NCBI GenBank assembly: GCA_029961685.1
Contig: JARWKL010000005.1
Span: 13,110,164 to 13,174,163, forward strand
Direction: 5' to 3'
DNA length: 64,000 nt
DNA from: Aristolochia californica
Taxonomy: Eukaryota; Streptophyta; Magnoliopsida; Piperales; Aristolochiaceae
Of the stretch, positions 24,231-35,566 are shown in pieces (the stretch's first letter is position 1; each line of letters opens with the position of its first letter). Under the pieces are notes generated by a model, which saw only the letters and a list, made by a program, of their open reading frames with translations, was not told the DNA's origin and did not search any database. The position numbers were made by a program, and so were the translations under genes.

Positions 24231-26246
24231 TGTCTATAATTTTTAGGGATTGTAAGCACTTTTTCATTTTTATATCTCAGGTTTTGCAATCGTCGGGAAA
24301 AATGGGTTGCGGAGGATTTTTAACTGAGTGTTGAATTGCAACCCATAAGTCATTTCATACAAAAATATAGCCCGTTACGCATGAGAAATCACATCACAAT
24401 CATCTAAGATTATTATGTCAGCTTTTTGCAAATTGGCAAAATAATGGCATGTTTGACTCGGGTAAATATCCCACCGCAAGTTCACTTGAGAATTTAATGA
24501 GCGTTTGTTATTCTCTTTAAAAGCTTTGCGTCCATAGCTCATTTGCATCTTTAACATATTTCAAACATGCATATCCATTTTTAAAACATGTGTGGATGAA
24601 ATCTCTTTCTCGAAAAATTCCAAACTATTAGGGTTAAACTAGTGGAATTTCCCAAAATTGGATAACAAAACTTTTGTGTTCATTTGTGTTGGGTAAATAA
24701 ATTTTCTTTATTTATATTTGTTATTGTTTTATATTTTTTCCATACATCAACTATAAAATTTTCATTTTGTTGTAAGCTTTTTGCCTTGTTTGTTTTCGGG
24801 ATGAAGGGAGAGCAAAAAGTCAAAGTTTTGATTTAAGAAAAAAGTGTACATCTAAAAGCACAATGCACAATTGTAGGGAGATATAATTCCAAAGAGTATT
24901 TGTAATTTTTAGGGATTGTAAGCTCTTTTTAGTTTTTATATCTCAGGTTTTACAATCGTTGGGAAAAATTGATGGCAGAGGATTTGTAACTGAGCGTTGA
25001 ATTGCAATCCATAAGTCATTTCATACAAAAATATAGCCCGTTACACATGATAAATCACTTTACATTCATCTATGATTTTTAGATCAAATTTTTGAAAATG
25101 GGCAAAATAATGACTTGTTAGACTCGGGTAAATATCCCACCGCACGTTCTTTTGAGAATTTAATGAGCAGTTGTTATTCTTTTTAAAAGCTTTGGATCCA
25201 TTGGTCATTTGAATCTTTAACATGTTTCAAACATGCATATCCATTTTTAAAACATGTGTAGAAAAAATCTCCTTCATGTAAAATTCCAAGCTTAATAGGG
25301 TTGGACTAATGGAATTACCAAAACTTGGATAACAAAACTTTTGTGTTCATTGGTGGTGTGTGAATAGATATTTTTTATTTACATTAGTTATTATTTTAAA
25401 TATTTTCCACACATCAACTATAAAATTTTTATTTTGTTGTGATCTTTTTTGCCTTTTTTGTTTACTGGATGAAGAGGGAGCGAAAACTCAAAATTCTGAT
25501 TGAAGAAAAAAGTGTACATCTAAAATGAAAATGCACAAAGCACAAATGTAGAGAGAGATATTTCCAAAGAGTGTCTGTTTGTTTTAGGGATCGTATGCGC
25601 TTTTTCGTTTTTATATCTAAGGTTTGGCAAACGTCGGGAAACAGCGGAGGCTGGCGATTTTTAACTGAGTGTTCACTTCAAATCCATAAGTTATTTCTTA
25701 CAAAAAAAAAGCCCGTTACGCATGGCAAATAACTTTACTAATCATCACTGATTGTTAGCTCAACTTTTTGAATATGGGCAAAATAATGGCTTGCTTGACT
25801 CGGGCAAATATCCCACCGCACGTTCACTTGAGAATTTAATGAGCGTTTGTTATTCTCTTTAAAAGCTTTGGATCCATAGGTCACTTGATCATTAACATAT
25901 TTCTGGCATGCATATCCATTTTTAAAACATGTGTACAGAAAATCTCCTTCATGTAAAATTGCATGATATTAGTTTTGGACTAGTGGAATTTCCCAAACTT
26001 GGGTAACAAAACTTTTGTGTTCATTTGTGGTGTGTGATTAAATTTTCTTTATTTTATTTTTTTATTGTTTTAAACTTTTTCCGTACATCAACTATGAAAT
26101 TTTCATTTTGCTGTGATCTATTTCCATTTTTTGTTTACGGGATGAAGGGAGAGCGAAAAAACTCGAAGTTTTGATTTAAGAAAAATGTGTACATCTAAAG
26201 CGGAAATGCACAATGCACATATGTAGAGAGAGATAATTCCAAAGAG
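24231..26246 (+). repeat. A-B-C trimer, paralogue of 10.1 and 15.4 kb blocks
   Basis: A starts at 24231, B at 24897 and C at 25572. A has a 7-bp loss near 24.86 kb ('ctaaaagcacaatgc'). B is full length at the 11-bp marker, with 'actttacattcatc'. C opens like C at 16785 ('ggtttggcaaacgtcggg') and continues like C at 11401 ('ataactttactaatc', 'cacttgatcatta'), so it is a mosaic of the two. Confidence 0.88.
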
Positions 26247-29200
26247 TGTCTGTAATTTTTAGGGATTGTAAGAATCTTTTCATTTATATATCTCAGGTTT
26301 GGCAATCGTCTGGAAAACTGGGTTGCGGAGGACTTTTAACTGAGTGTTGAATAGGAATCCCTAAGTCATTTCATACAAAAACAAAGCCCGTTACGCATGA
26401 CAAATCACATTACAATCATCTTATGATTAATTATGTCAGCTTTTTGCAAATGGGCAAAATAATGGCATGTTTGACTCGGGTAAATATCCCACCGCAAGTT
26501 CACTTGAGAATTTAATGAGCGTTTGTTATTCTATTTAAAAGCTTTGGATCCATAGTTCATTTTCATCTTTAACATGTTTCAAACATGCATATCTATTTTT
26601 AAAACATGTGTGGATGAAATCTCTTTCTTGCAAAATTCCAAGCTATTAGGGTTAAATTAGTGGAATTTCCCAAAATTGGATGACAAAACTTTTGTGTTCA
26701 TTTGTGTTGGGTGAATAAATTTTCTTTATTTATATTTGTTATTGTTTTAAAATTTTTCCATACATCAACTATAAAATTTTCATTTTGTTGTAAGTTTTTT
26801 GCCTTGTTTGTTTTCGGGATGAAGGGAGAGCGAAAGTCAAAGTTTTGATTTAAGAAAAAAGTGTACATCTAAAATGGAAAAGCACAATACACAATTGTTG
26901 GGAGAGATAATTCCAAAGAGTGTCTGTATTTTTAGGGATTGTAAGCTCTTTTTAGTTTTTATATCTAAGGTTTTGCAATCGTCGGGAAAAATTGGTGGCA
27001 GAGGCTTTTTATCTGAGTGTTGAATTGCAATCCATAAGTCATTTCATACAAAAATATAGCCCGTGACGCATGATAAATCACATTACAATCATCTACGATT
27101 TATTATGTCAGCTTTTTGCAAATGGGCAAAATAATGGCATGTTTGACTCGGGTAAATATCCCACCGCAAGTTCACTTGAGAATTTAATGAGCGTTTGTTA
27201 TTCTCTTTAAAAGCTTTGCATCCATAGCTCATTTGCATCTTTAACATGTTTCAAACCTGCATATCCTTTTTTAAAACATGTGTGGATGAAATTTCTTTCT
27301 TGCAAAATTCCAAGCTATTAGGGTTAAACTAGTGGAATTTCCCTAAATTGGATAAAAAACCTTTTGTGTTCATTTGCGTTGGGTGAATAAATTTTCTTTA
27401 TTTATATTTGTCTTTGTTTTAAATTTTTTCCATACATCAACTATAAAATTTTTATTTTGTTGTAAGTTTTTTGCCTTGTTAGTTTTCGGGATGAAGGGAG
27501 AGCGAAAAGTCAAAGTTTTGATTTAAGAAAAAAGTGTACATCTAAAATGGAAAAGCTCGATGCACAATTGGAGTGAGAGATAATTCCAAAGAGTGTCTAT
27601 AATTTTTAGGGATTGTAAGCTCTTTTTAGTTTTTATATCTCAGGTATTGGAAATGTCAGGAAAAATTGGAGGCAGAGGATTTTTAACTGAGTGTTGAATT
27701 GCAATCCATAAATCATTTCATACAAAAATATAATCCATTACGCTTGATAAATCACATTATAATCATATAAGATTAATTATGTCAGCTTTTTGCAAATGGG
27801 CAAAATAATGGCATGTTTGACTTGGGTAAATATCCCACCACAAGTTCACTTGAGAATTTAATGAGCGTTTGTTATTCTATTTAAAAGCTTTGCATCCATA
27901 GCTCATTTGCATCTTTAACATGTTTCAAACATTCATATCCGTTTTTAAAACATGTGTGGATGAAATCTCTTTCTTGCAAAATTCCAAGCTATTAGGGTTA
28001 ATCTAGTGGAATTTCCCAAAATGGGATAACAAAACTTTTGTGTTCATTTGTGTTGGGTGAATAAATTTTGCTTATTTATATTTGTTATTGTTTTAAATTT
28101 TTCCATACATCAACTATAAAATTTTCATTTTGTTGTAAGCTTTTTCCCTTGTTTGTTTTCGGGATGAAGGGAGAGCGAAAAGTCAAAGTTTTGGTTTAAG
28201 AAAAAAGTGTACATCTAAAATGGAAGAGCACAATGCACAATTCTAGGGAGAGATCATTCCAAAGAGTGTCTGTAATTTTTAGGGATTGTAAGCTCTTTTT
28301 AGTTTTTATATGTCAGGTTTTGCAATCGTCGGGAAAAATTGGTGGCAGGGGATTTTTAACTGAGTGTTGAATTGCAATCCATAAGTCAATTCATTAAAAA
28401 TATAACCTGTTACGCATGATAAATCACTTTACAATCATCTATGATATTTAGATCAATTTTTTGAAAATGGGCAAAATAACGACTTGTTAGGCTCGGGTAA
28501 ATATCCCACCGCACGTTCACTTGAGAATTTAATGAGCGTTTGTTATTCTCTTTAAAATCTTTGGATCCATAGGTCATTTGAATCTTTAACATGTGTCAAG
28601 CATGCATATTCATTTTTAAAACATGTGTAGATAAAATCTGCTTCATGAAAATTTCCAAGCTTAATAGGGTTGGACTAATGGAATTTCCCAAACTTGGATA
28701 ACAAAACTTTTGTGTTCATTTGTGGTGTGAATAGATATTTTTTATTTACATTAGTTATTATTTTAAATATTTTCTACACATCAACTATAATACTTTTATT
28801 TTGTTGTGATCGTTTTTGCCTTTTTTGTTTACGGGATGAAGGGGGAGCGAAAACTCAAAGTTCTAATTTAAGAAAAAACTGTACATCTAAAATGGAAATG
28901 CACAATGCACAAATGTAGAGAGAGATATTTTCAAAGAGTGTCTGTATGTTTTAGGGATCGTATGCACTTTTTCGTTTTTATATCTAAGGTTTTGCAATCA
29001 TCGAGAAACGGGGGAAGCGGGCGATTTTTAACTGAGTGTTGACTTCAAATCCATAAGTCATTTCATACAAAAATATAGCCCGTTACGCATGACAAATCAC
29101 GTTACAATCACCTATGATTAATTATGTCAGCTTTTTGCAACTGGGCAAAATAATTGCATGTTTGACTCGGGTAAATATCCCACCGCAAGTTCACTTGAGA

Positions 29201-29582
29201 ATTTAATGAGCGTTTGTTATTCTCTTTAAAAGCTTTGCATCCATAGCTCATTTGCATCTTTAACATGTTTCAAACATGCATATCCATTTTAAAAACATGT
29301 GTGGACGAAATCTCATTCTTGCAAAATTTCCCAAAATTGGATAACAAAACTTTTGTGTTCATTTGTGCTGGGTGAATAAATTTTCTTTATTTATATTTTT
29401 TATTATTTTAAATTTTTTCCATACATCAAGTATAAAATTTTCATTTTGTTGGAAGCTTTTTGCCTTGTTTGTTTTCGGGATGAAGGGAGAGCAAAAAGTC
29501 AAAGTTTTGATTTAAGATAAAAGTGTACATCTAAAATGGAAAAGCACAATGCAAAATTGTAGGGAGAGATAATTCCAAAGAG
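26247..29582 (+). repeat. Irregular run A, A', A', B, C/A
   Basis: Units start at 26247 (A), 26921 (A'), 27594 (A'), 28267 (B) and 28939 (C/A). The last is C up to about 29.1 kb ('gacttcaaatcc', 'gacaaatcac') and then A ('attatgtcagc', 'gcatccatagctc', 'gtgctgggtgaat'). It also lacks about 30 bp at ~29328, joining 'gcaaaatt' to 'tcccaaaattgg'. From 27594 the block follows 1351-3370 at an offset of about 26,243 bp. Confidence 0.86.
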
Positions 29583-30903
29583 TGTCTGTAATTTTTAGGG
29601 ATTGTAGGCTCTTTTTAGTTTTTATATCTCAGGTTTTGCAATCGTCGTGAAAAATTGGTAGCAGAGGATCTTTACCTGAGTGTTGAATTGCAATCCATAA
29701 GTCATTTCATACAAAAATATAGCCCGTTACGCATGATAAATCACTTTATAATCATCTTTGATTGTTAGATCAATTTTTTTGAAAAAGGGCAAAATAATGA
29801 CGTGTTAGACTCGGGTAAATATCCCACCGCACGTTCACTTGAGAATTTAATGACCGTTTGTTATTATCTTTAAAGCTTTGGATTCATAGGTCATTTAAAT
29901 ATTTAACATGTTTCAAGCATGCATATCCATTTTTAAAATATGTGTAGAAAAAATCTCCTTCTTGTAAAATTTCAAACTTAATAGGTTTGTTTCCCAAACT
30001 TGGATAACAAAACTTTTTTGTTCATTTGTGGTGTGTAATAGATATTTTTTATTTACATTATTTATTATTTTAAATACTTTCCACACATCAACTATAAAGT
30101 TTTTATTTTGTTGTGATCTTTTTTGCCTTTTTTGTTTACAGGATGAAGGGGGAAGGAAACTCAAAGTTCTGATTTAAGAAAATATATTACATTTAAAATG
30201 GAAATGCACAACGCACAAATGTAGAGTGAGATATTTCCAAAGAGTGTCCGTATTTTTAGGGAGCGTATGCACTTTTTCGTTTTAATATCTAATGTTTTGC
30301 AATCGTCGGAAAACGGGGGAGGCGGACAATTTTTAATCGAGTGTTGGCTTCAAATCCATAAGTCATTTCTTACAAAAAATATAGCCCGTTACGCATGAAA
30401 AATCACTTTATAATCATCTATGATCGTTAGCTCAACTTTTTTAATATGGGCAAAATAATGGCATGCTTGACTCGGGCAAATATCCCACCGCACGTTCACT
30501 TGAGAATTTAATGATCGTTTGTTATTCTCTTTAAAAGCTTTGGATCCATAGGTCAATTGAATCTTTAACATGTTTCTGGCATGCATATCCATTTTTAAAA
30601 TCTCCTTCATGTAAAATTCCAAGATATTAGTTTTGGACTATTGGAATTTCCCAAACTTGGATAACAAAACATTTCTGTTCATTTGTGGTGTGTGAATAAA
30701 TTTTCTTCACTTACTTTTTTTATTTTTTTAAACTTTTTTCGTACATCACCTATGAAATTTTCATTTTGCTGAGATCTATTTGCCTTTTTAGTTTACGTGA
30801 TGAAGGGAGAGCGAAAAACTCGAAGTTTTGATTTAAGAAAAATGTGAACATCTAAAATGGAAATGCACAATGCACATATGTAGAGAGAGATAATTCCAAA
30901 GAG
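29583..30903 (+). repeat. B (11-bp deletion) and C monomers
   Basis: B starts at 29583 and C at 30245. B has the 11-bp deletion (junction 29989/29990) plus 'gacgtgttagac' and 'ggattcataggtcattta', shared with B at 4039. C has 'tttttaatatgggc', shared with C at 4702, and loses about 16 bp near 30.60 kb ('tttttaaaatctccttc'). Confidence 0.87.
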
Positions 30904-31577
30904 TGTCTGTAATTTTTCGGGATTGTAAGCACCTTTTCGTTTTTATATCTCAGGTTTTGCGATCGTCGGGAAACGGGGGAGGCATGCGATTTTTAACTGA
31001 GTGTTCACTTCAAATCCATAAGTCATTTCTTACAAAAATATAGCCCGTTATGCATGACAAATCAGTTTACAATCATCTATGATTGTTAGCTCAACTTTTT
31101 GAATATGGGCAAAATAATGGCTTGTTTTACTTGGGCAAATATCCCACCGCACGTTCACTTGAGAATTTAATGAGCGTTTGTTATTCTCTTTAAAACTTTG
31201 AATTCTTAGGTCATTTGAATCTTAAAAATGTTTCTGGTTTGCATATCCATTTTTAAAACATGTGTAGAAAAAATTTCCTTCATATTAAATTCCAAGATAT
31301 TAGTTTTGAACTAGTGGAATTTCCCAAACTTGGATAACAAAATTTTTGTGTTCCTTTGTGGTCTGTGAATAAATTTTCTTCATTTACTTTTTTTTATTGT
31401 TTTAAACTTTTTCTTTACATCACCTATGAAATTTTCATTTTGCTGTGATCTATTTGCCTTTTTTGTTTACGGGATGAAGTGAGAACGAAAAACATGAAGT
31501 TTTGATTTAAGGAAAATGTGTACATCTAAAATGGAAATGCACAATGCACATATTTAGAGAGAGATAATTCCAAAGAG
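30904..31577 (+). repeat. Chimeric A/C monomer (early switch)
   Basis: Only the first ~65 bp are A-like ('gcaccttttcg', 'tctcagg'). From about 30.97 kb the unit is C ('aaacgggggaggcatgcg', 'gaattcttagg', 'tctggtttgc'). It follows a C unit, so two C-type units stand in a row. The C part matches C at 32899 at an offset of about 1,995 bp. Confidence 0.84.
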
Positions 31578-33572
31578 TGTCTGTAATTTTTAGGATTGTA
31601 AGCAATTTTTCGTTTTTATATATCAGGTTTTGCAATCGTCGGAGGATTTTTAACTGAGTGTTGAATTGCCATCCATTAGTCATTTCATACAAAAATATAG
31701 CCCGTTACGCATGATAAATCACATTACAATCATCTATGATTATTATGTTAGCTTTTTGCAAATGGGCAAAATATTGGCATGTTTGACTCGGTTAAATATC
31801 CCACCGCAAGTTCACTTGAGAATTTAATGAGCGTTTGTTATTCTCTTTAAAAGCTTTGCATCCATTGCTCATTTGCATCTTTAACATGCTTCAAACATGC
31901 ATATCCATTTTTAAAACATGTGTGGATGAAATCTCTTTCTTGCAAAATTCCATGCTATTAGGGTTAAACTAGTGGAATTTCCCAAAATTGGATAACAAAA
32001 CTTTTGTGTTCATTTGTGTTGGGTGAATAATTTTTCTTTATTTATATTTGTTATTTTTTTTAATTTTTTCCATACATCAACTATTAAATTTTCATTTTGT
32101 AGTAAGCTTTTTGCCTTGTTTGTTTCCGGGATGAAGGGAGAGCGAAAAGTCAAAGTTTTGATTTAAGAAAAAAGTGTACATCTAAAATGGAAAAGCACAA
32201 TGCACAATTGTAGGGAGAGAAAATTTCAAAGAGTGTCTGTAATTTTTAGGGATTGTAAGCTCTTTTTAGTTTTTATATGACAGGTTTTGCAATCGTCGGG
32301 AAAAATTGGTGGCAGAGGATTTTTAACTGAGTGTTGAATTGCAATCCATAAGTCATTTCATATAAAAATATAGCCCGTTACACATGATAAATCACTTTAC
32401 AATCATCTATGATGGTTAGATTAAATTTTTTGAAAATGGGCAAAATAATGACTTGTTAGACTCCGGTAAATATCCCACCGCACGTTCACTTGAGAATTTA
32501 ATGAGCGTTTGTTATTCTCTTTAAAAGCTTTGGATCCATAGGTCATTTGAATCTTTAACATGTTTCAAGCATGCATATCCATTTTTAAAACATGTGTAGA
32601 AAAAATCTCCTTCATGTAAAATTCCAAGCTTAATAGGATTGTTTCCCAAACTTGGATAACAAAAGTTTTGTCTTCATTTGTGGTGTGTGAATAGATATTT
32701 TTTATTTACATTAGTTATTATTTTAAATATTTTCCACATATCAACTATAAATTTTTTTTTTTGTTGTGATGTGTTTCTCCTTTTTTGTTTACGGGATGAA
32801 GCGGGAGCGAAAACTCAACGTTTAGATTTAAGAAAAAAGTGTACATCTAAAATGGAAATGCACAATGCACAAATGTAGAGAGAGATATTTCCAAAGAGTG
32901 TCTGTATGTTTTTGGGATCGTATGCACTTTTTCGTTTTTATATCTATGGTTTTACAATCGTCGGGAAATGGGGGAGGCATGCGATTTTTAACTAAGTGTT
33001 CACTTTAAATCCATAAGTCATTTCTTACAAAAATATAGCCCGTTACGCATGACAAATTAGTTTACAATCATCTATGATTGTTAGCTCAACTTTTTGAATA
33101 TGGGCAAAATAATGGCTTGTTTGACTCGGGCAAATATCCCACCGCACGTTCACTTGAGAATTTAATGAGCGTTTGTTATTCTCTTTAAAACTTTGAATTC
33201 TTAGGTCATTTGAATCTTAAAAATGTTTCTGGTTTGCATATCCATTTTTAAAACATGTGTAGAAAAAATTTCCTTCATATTAAATTCCAAGATATTAGTT
33301 TTGAACTAGTGGAATTTCCCAAACTTGGATAACAAAATTTTTGTGTTCCTTTGTGGTGTGTGAATAAATTTTCTTCATTTACTTTTTTTTATTGTTTTAA
33401 ACTTTTTCTTTACATCACCTATGAAATTTTCATTTTGCTGTGATCTATTTGCCTTTTTTGTTTACGGGATGAAGTGAGAACGAAAAACATGAAGTTTTGA
33501 TTTAAGAAAAATGTGTACATCTAAAACGGAAATGCACAATGCACATATTTAGAGAGAGATAATTCCAAAAAG
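31578..33572 (+). repeat. A(16-bp deletion)-B-C trimer, first of a tandem pair
   Basis: A starts at 31578, B at 32234 and C at 32899. A carries the 16-bp deletion ('gcaatcgtcggaggattt') and 'gccatccattagtc'. B has the 11-bp deletion (junction 32641/32642). Its 3' end ('tttctcc', 'acgtttagattt') matches B at 22824 rather than B at 34229, so a lineage switch lies near 32.76 kb. Confidence 0.88.
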
Positions 33573-35566
33573 TGTCTGTAACTTTTAGGATTGTAAGCAA
33601 TTTTTCGTTTTTATATATCAGGTTTTGCAATCGTTGGAGGATTTTTAACTGAGTGTTGAATTGCCATCCATTAGTCATTTCATACAAAAATATAGCCCGT
33701 TACGCATGATAAATCACATTACAATCATCTATGATTATTATGTTAGCTTTTTGCAAATGGGCAAAATATTGGCAAGTTTGACTCGGTTAAATATCCCACC
33801 GCAAGTTTACTTGAGAATTTAATGAGCGTTTGTTATTCTCTTTAAAAGCTTTGCATCCATTGCTCATTTGCATCTTTAACATGTTTCAAACATGCATATC
33901 CATTTTTAAAACATGTGTGGATGAAATCTCTTTCTTGCAAAATTCCATGCTATTAGGGTTAAACTAGTGGAATTTCCCAAAATTGGATAACAAAACTTTT
34001 GTGTTCATTTGTGTTGGGTGAATAATTTTTCTTTATTTATATTTGTTATTTTTTTTAATTTTTTCCCTACATCAACTTTAAAATTTTCATTTTGTAGTAA
34101 GCTTCTTGCCTTGTTTGTTTCCGGGATGAAGGGAGAGCGAAAAGTCAAAGTTTTGATTTAAGAAAAAAGTGTACATCTAAAAAGGAAAAGCACAATGCAC
34201 AATTGTAGGGAGAGAAAATTCCAAAGAGTGTCTGTAATTTTTAGGGATTGTAAGCTCTTTTTAGTTTTTATTTGACAGGTTTTGCAATCGTCGGGAAAAA
34301 TTGGTGGTAGAGGATTTTTAACTGAGTGTTGAATTGCAATCCATAAGTCATTTCATACAAAAAAATAGCCCGTTACACATGATAAATCAGTTTACAATCA
34401 TCTATGATTGTTAGATTAAATTTTTTGAAAATGGGCAAAATAATGACTTGTTAGACTCCGGTAAATATCCCACCGCACGTTCACTTGAGAATTTAATGAG
34501 CGTTTGTTATTCTCTTTAAAAGCTTTGGATCCATAGGTCATTTGAATCATTAACATGTTTCAAGCATGCATATCCATTTTTAAAACATGTGTAGAAAAAA
34601 TCTCCTTCATGTAAAATTCCAAGCTTAATAGGGTTGTTTCCCAAACATGGATAACAAAAGTTTTGTCTTCATTTGTGGTGTGTGAATAGATATTTTTTAT
34701 TTACATTAGTTATTATTTTAAATATTTTCCACATATCAACTATAAATTTTTTTTTTTTTGTGATGTTTTTTGCCTTTTTTATTTACGGGATGAAGGGAGA
34801 GCGAATACTCAAAGTTCGGATTTTAGAAAAAAGTGTACATTTAAAATGGAAATGCGCAATGCAAAAATGTAGAGAGAGATATTTCCAAAGAGTGTGTGTA
34901 TGTTTTAGCGATCGTATGCGCTCTTTCATTTTTTTATCTAAGGTTTTGTAATCATCTGGAAACAGGGGAGGCGGGCGATTTTTAAATGAGTGTTGGCTTC
35001 AAATCCATAAGTCATTTCTTACAAAAATATAGCCCGTTAAGGATGACAAATCCCTTTACAATCATCTATGATTGTTAGCTCAACTTTTTGAATATGGGCA
35101 AAACAATGGCTTGTTTGACTAGGGCAAATATCCCACCGCACGTTCGCTTGAGAATTTAATGAGCGTTTGTTATTCTCTTTAAAGGCTTTGGATCCATAGG
35201 TCATTTGAATCTTTAACATGTTTCTGGCATGCATATCCATTTTAAAAACATGTGTAGAAAAAATCTCCTTCAAGTAAAATTCCAAGATATTAGTTTTGGA
35301 CTAGTGGAATTTCCCAAACTTGGATAACAAAACTTTTGTGTTCATTTGTGGTGTGTGAATAAATTTTCTTCATTTACTTTTTTTATTGTTTTAAACTTTT
35401 TTCGTACATCAACTATGAAATTTTCATTTTGCTGTGATCTATTTGCCTTTTTTGTTTCCGGGATGAAGGGAGAGAGAAAAACTCGAAGTTTTGATTTAAG
35501 AAAAATGTGTACATCTAAAACGGAGATGCACAATGCACATATGTAGAGAGAGATAATTCCAAAGAG
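33573..35566 (+). repeat. A(16-bp deletion)-B-C trimer, second of a tandem pair
   Basis: A starts at 33573, B at 34229 and C at 34893. It is offset about 1,995 bp from the preceding trimer and about 16,112 bp from 17459-19454. A has the 16-bp deletion with one extra change ('atcgttggagg'). B has the 11-bp deletion (junction 34635/34636), the last one in the window. C starts 'tgtgtgtatg' and has 'ggatgacaaatccc', as at 18.93 kb. Confidence 0.89.
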
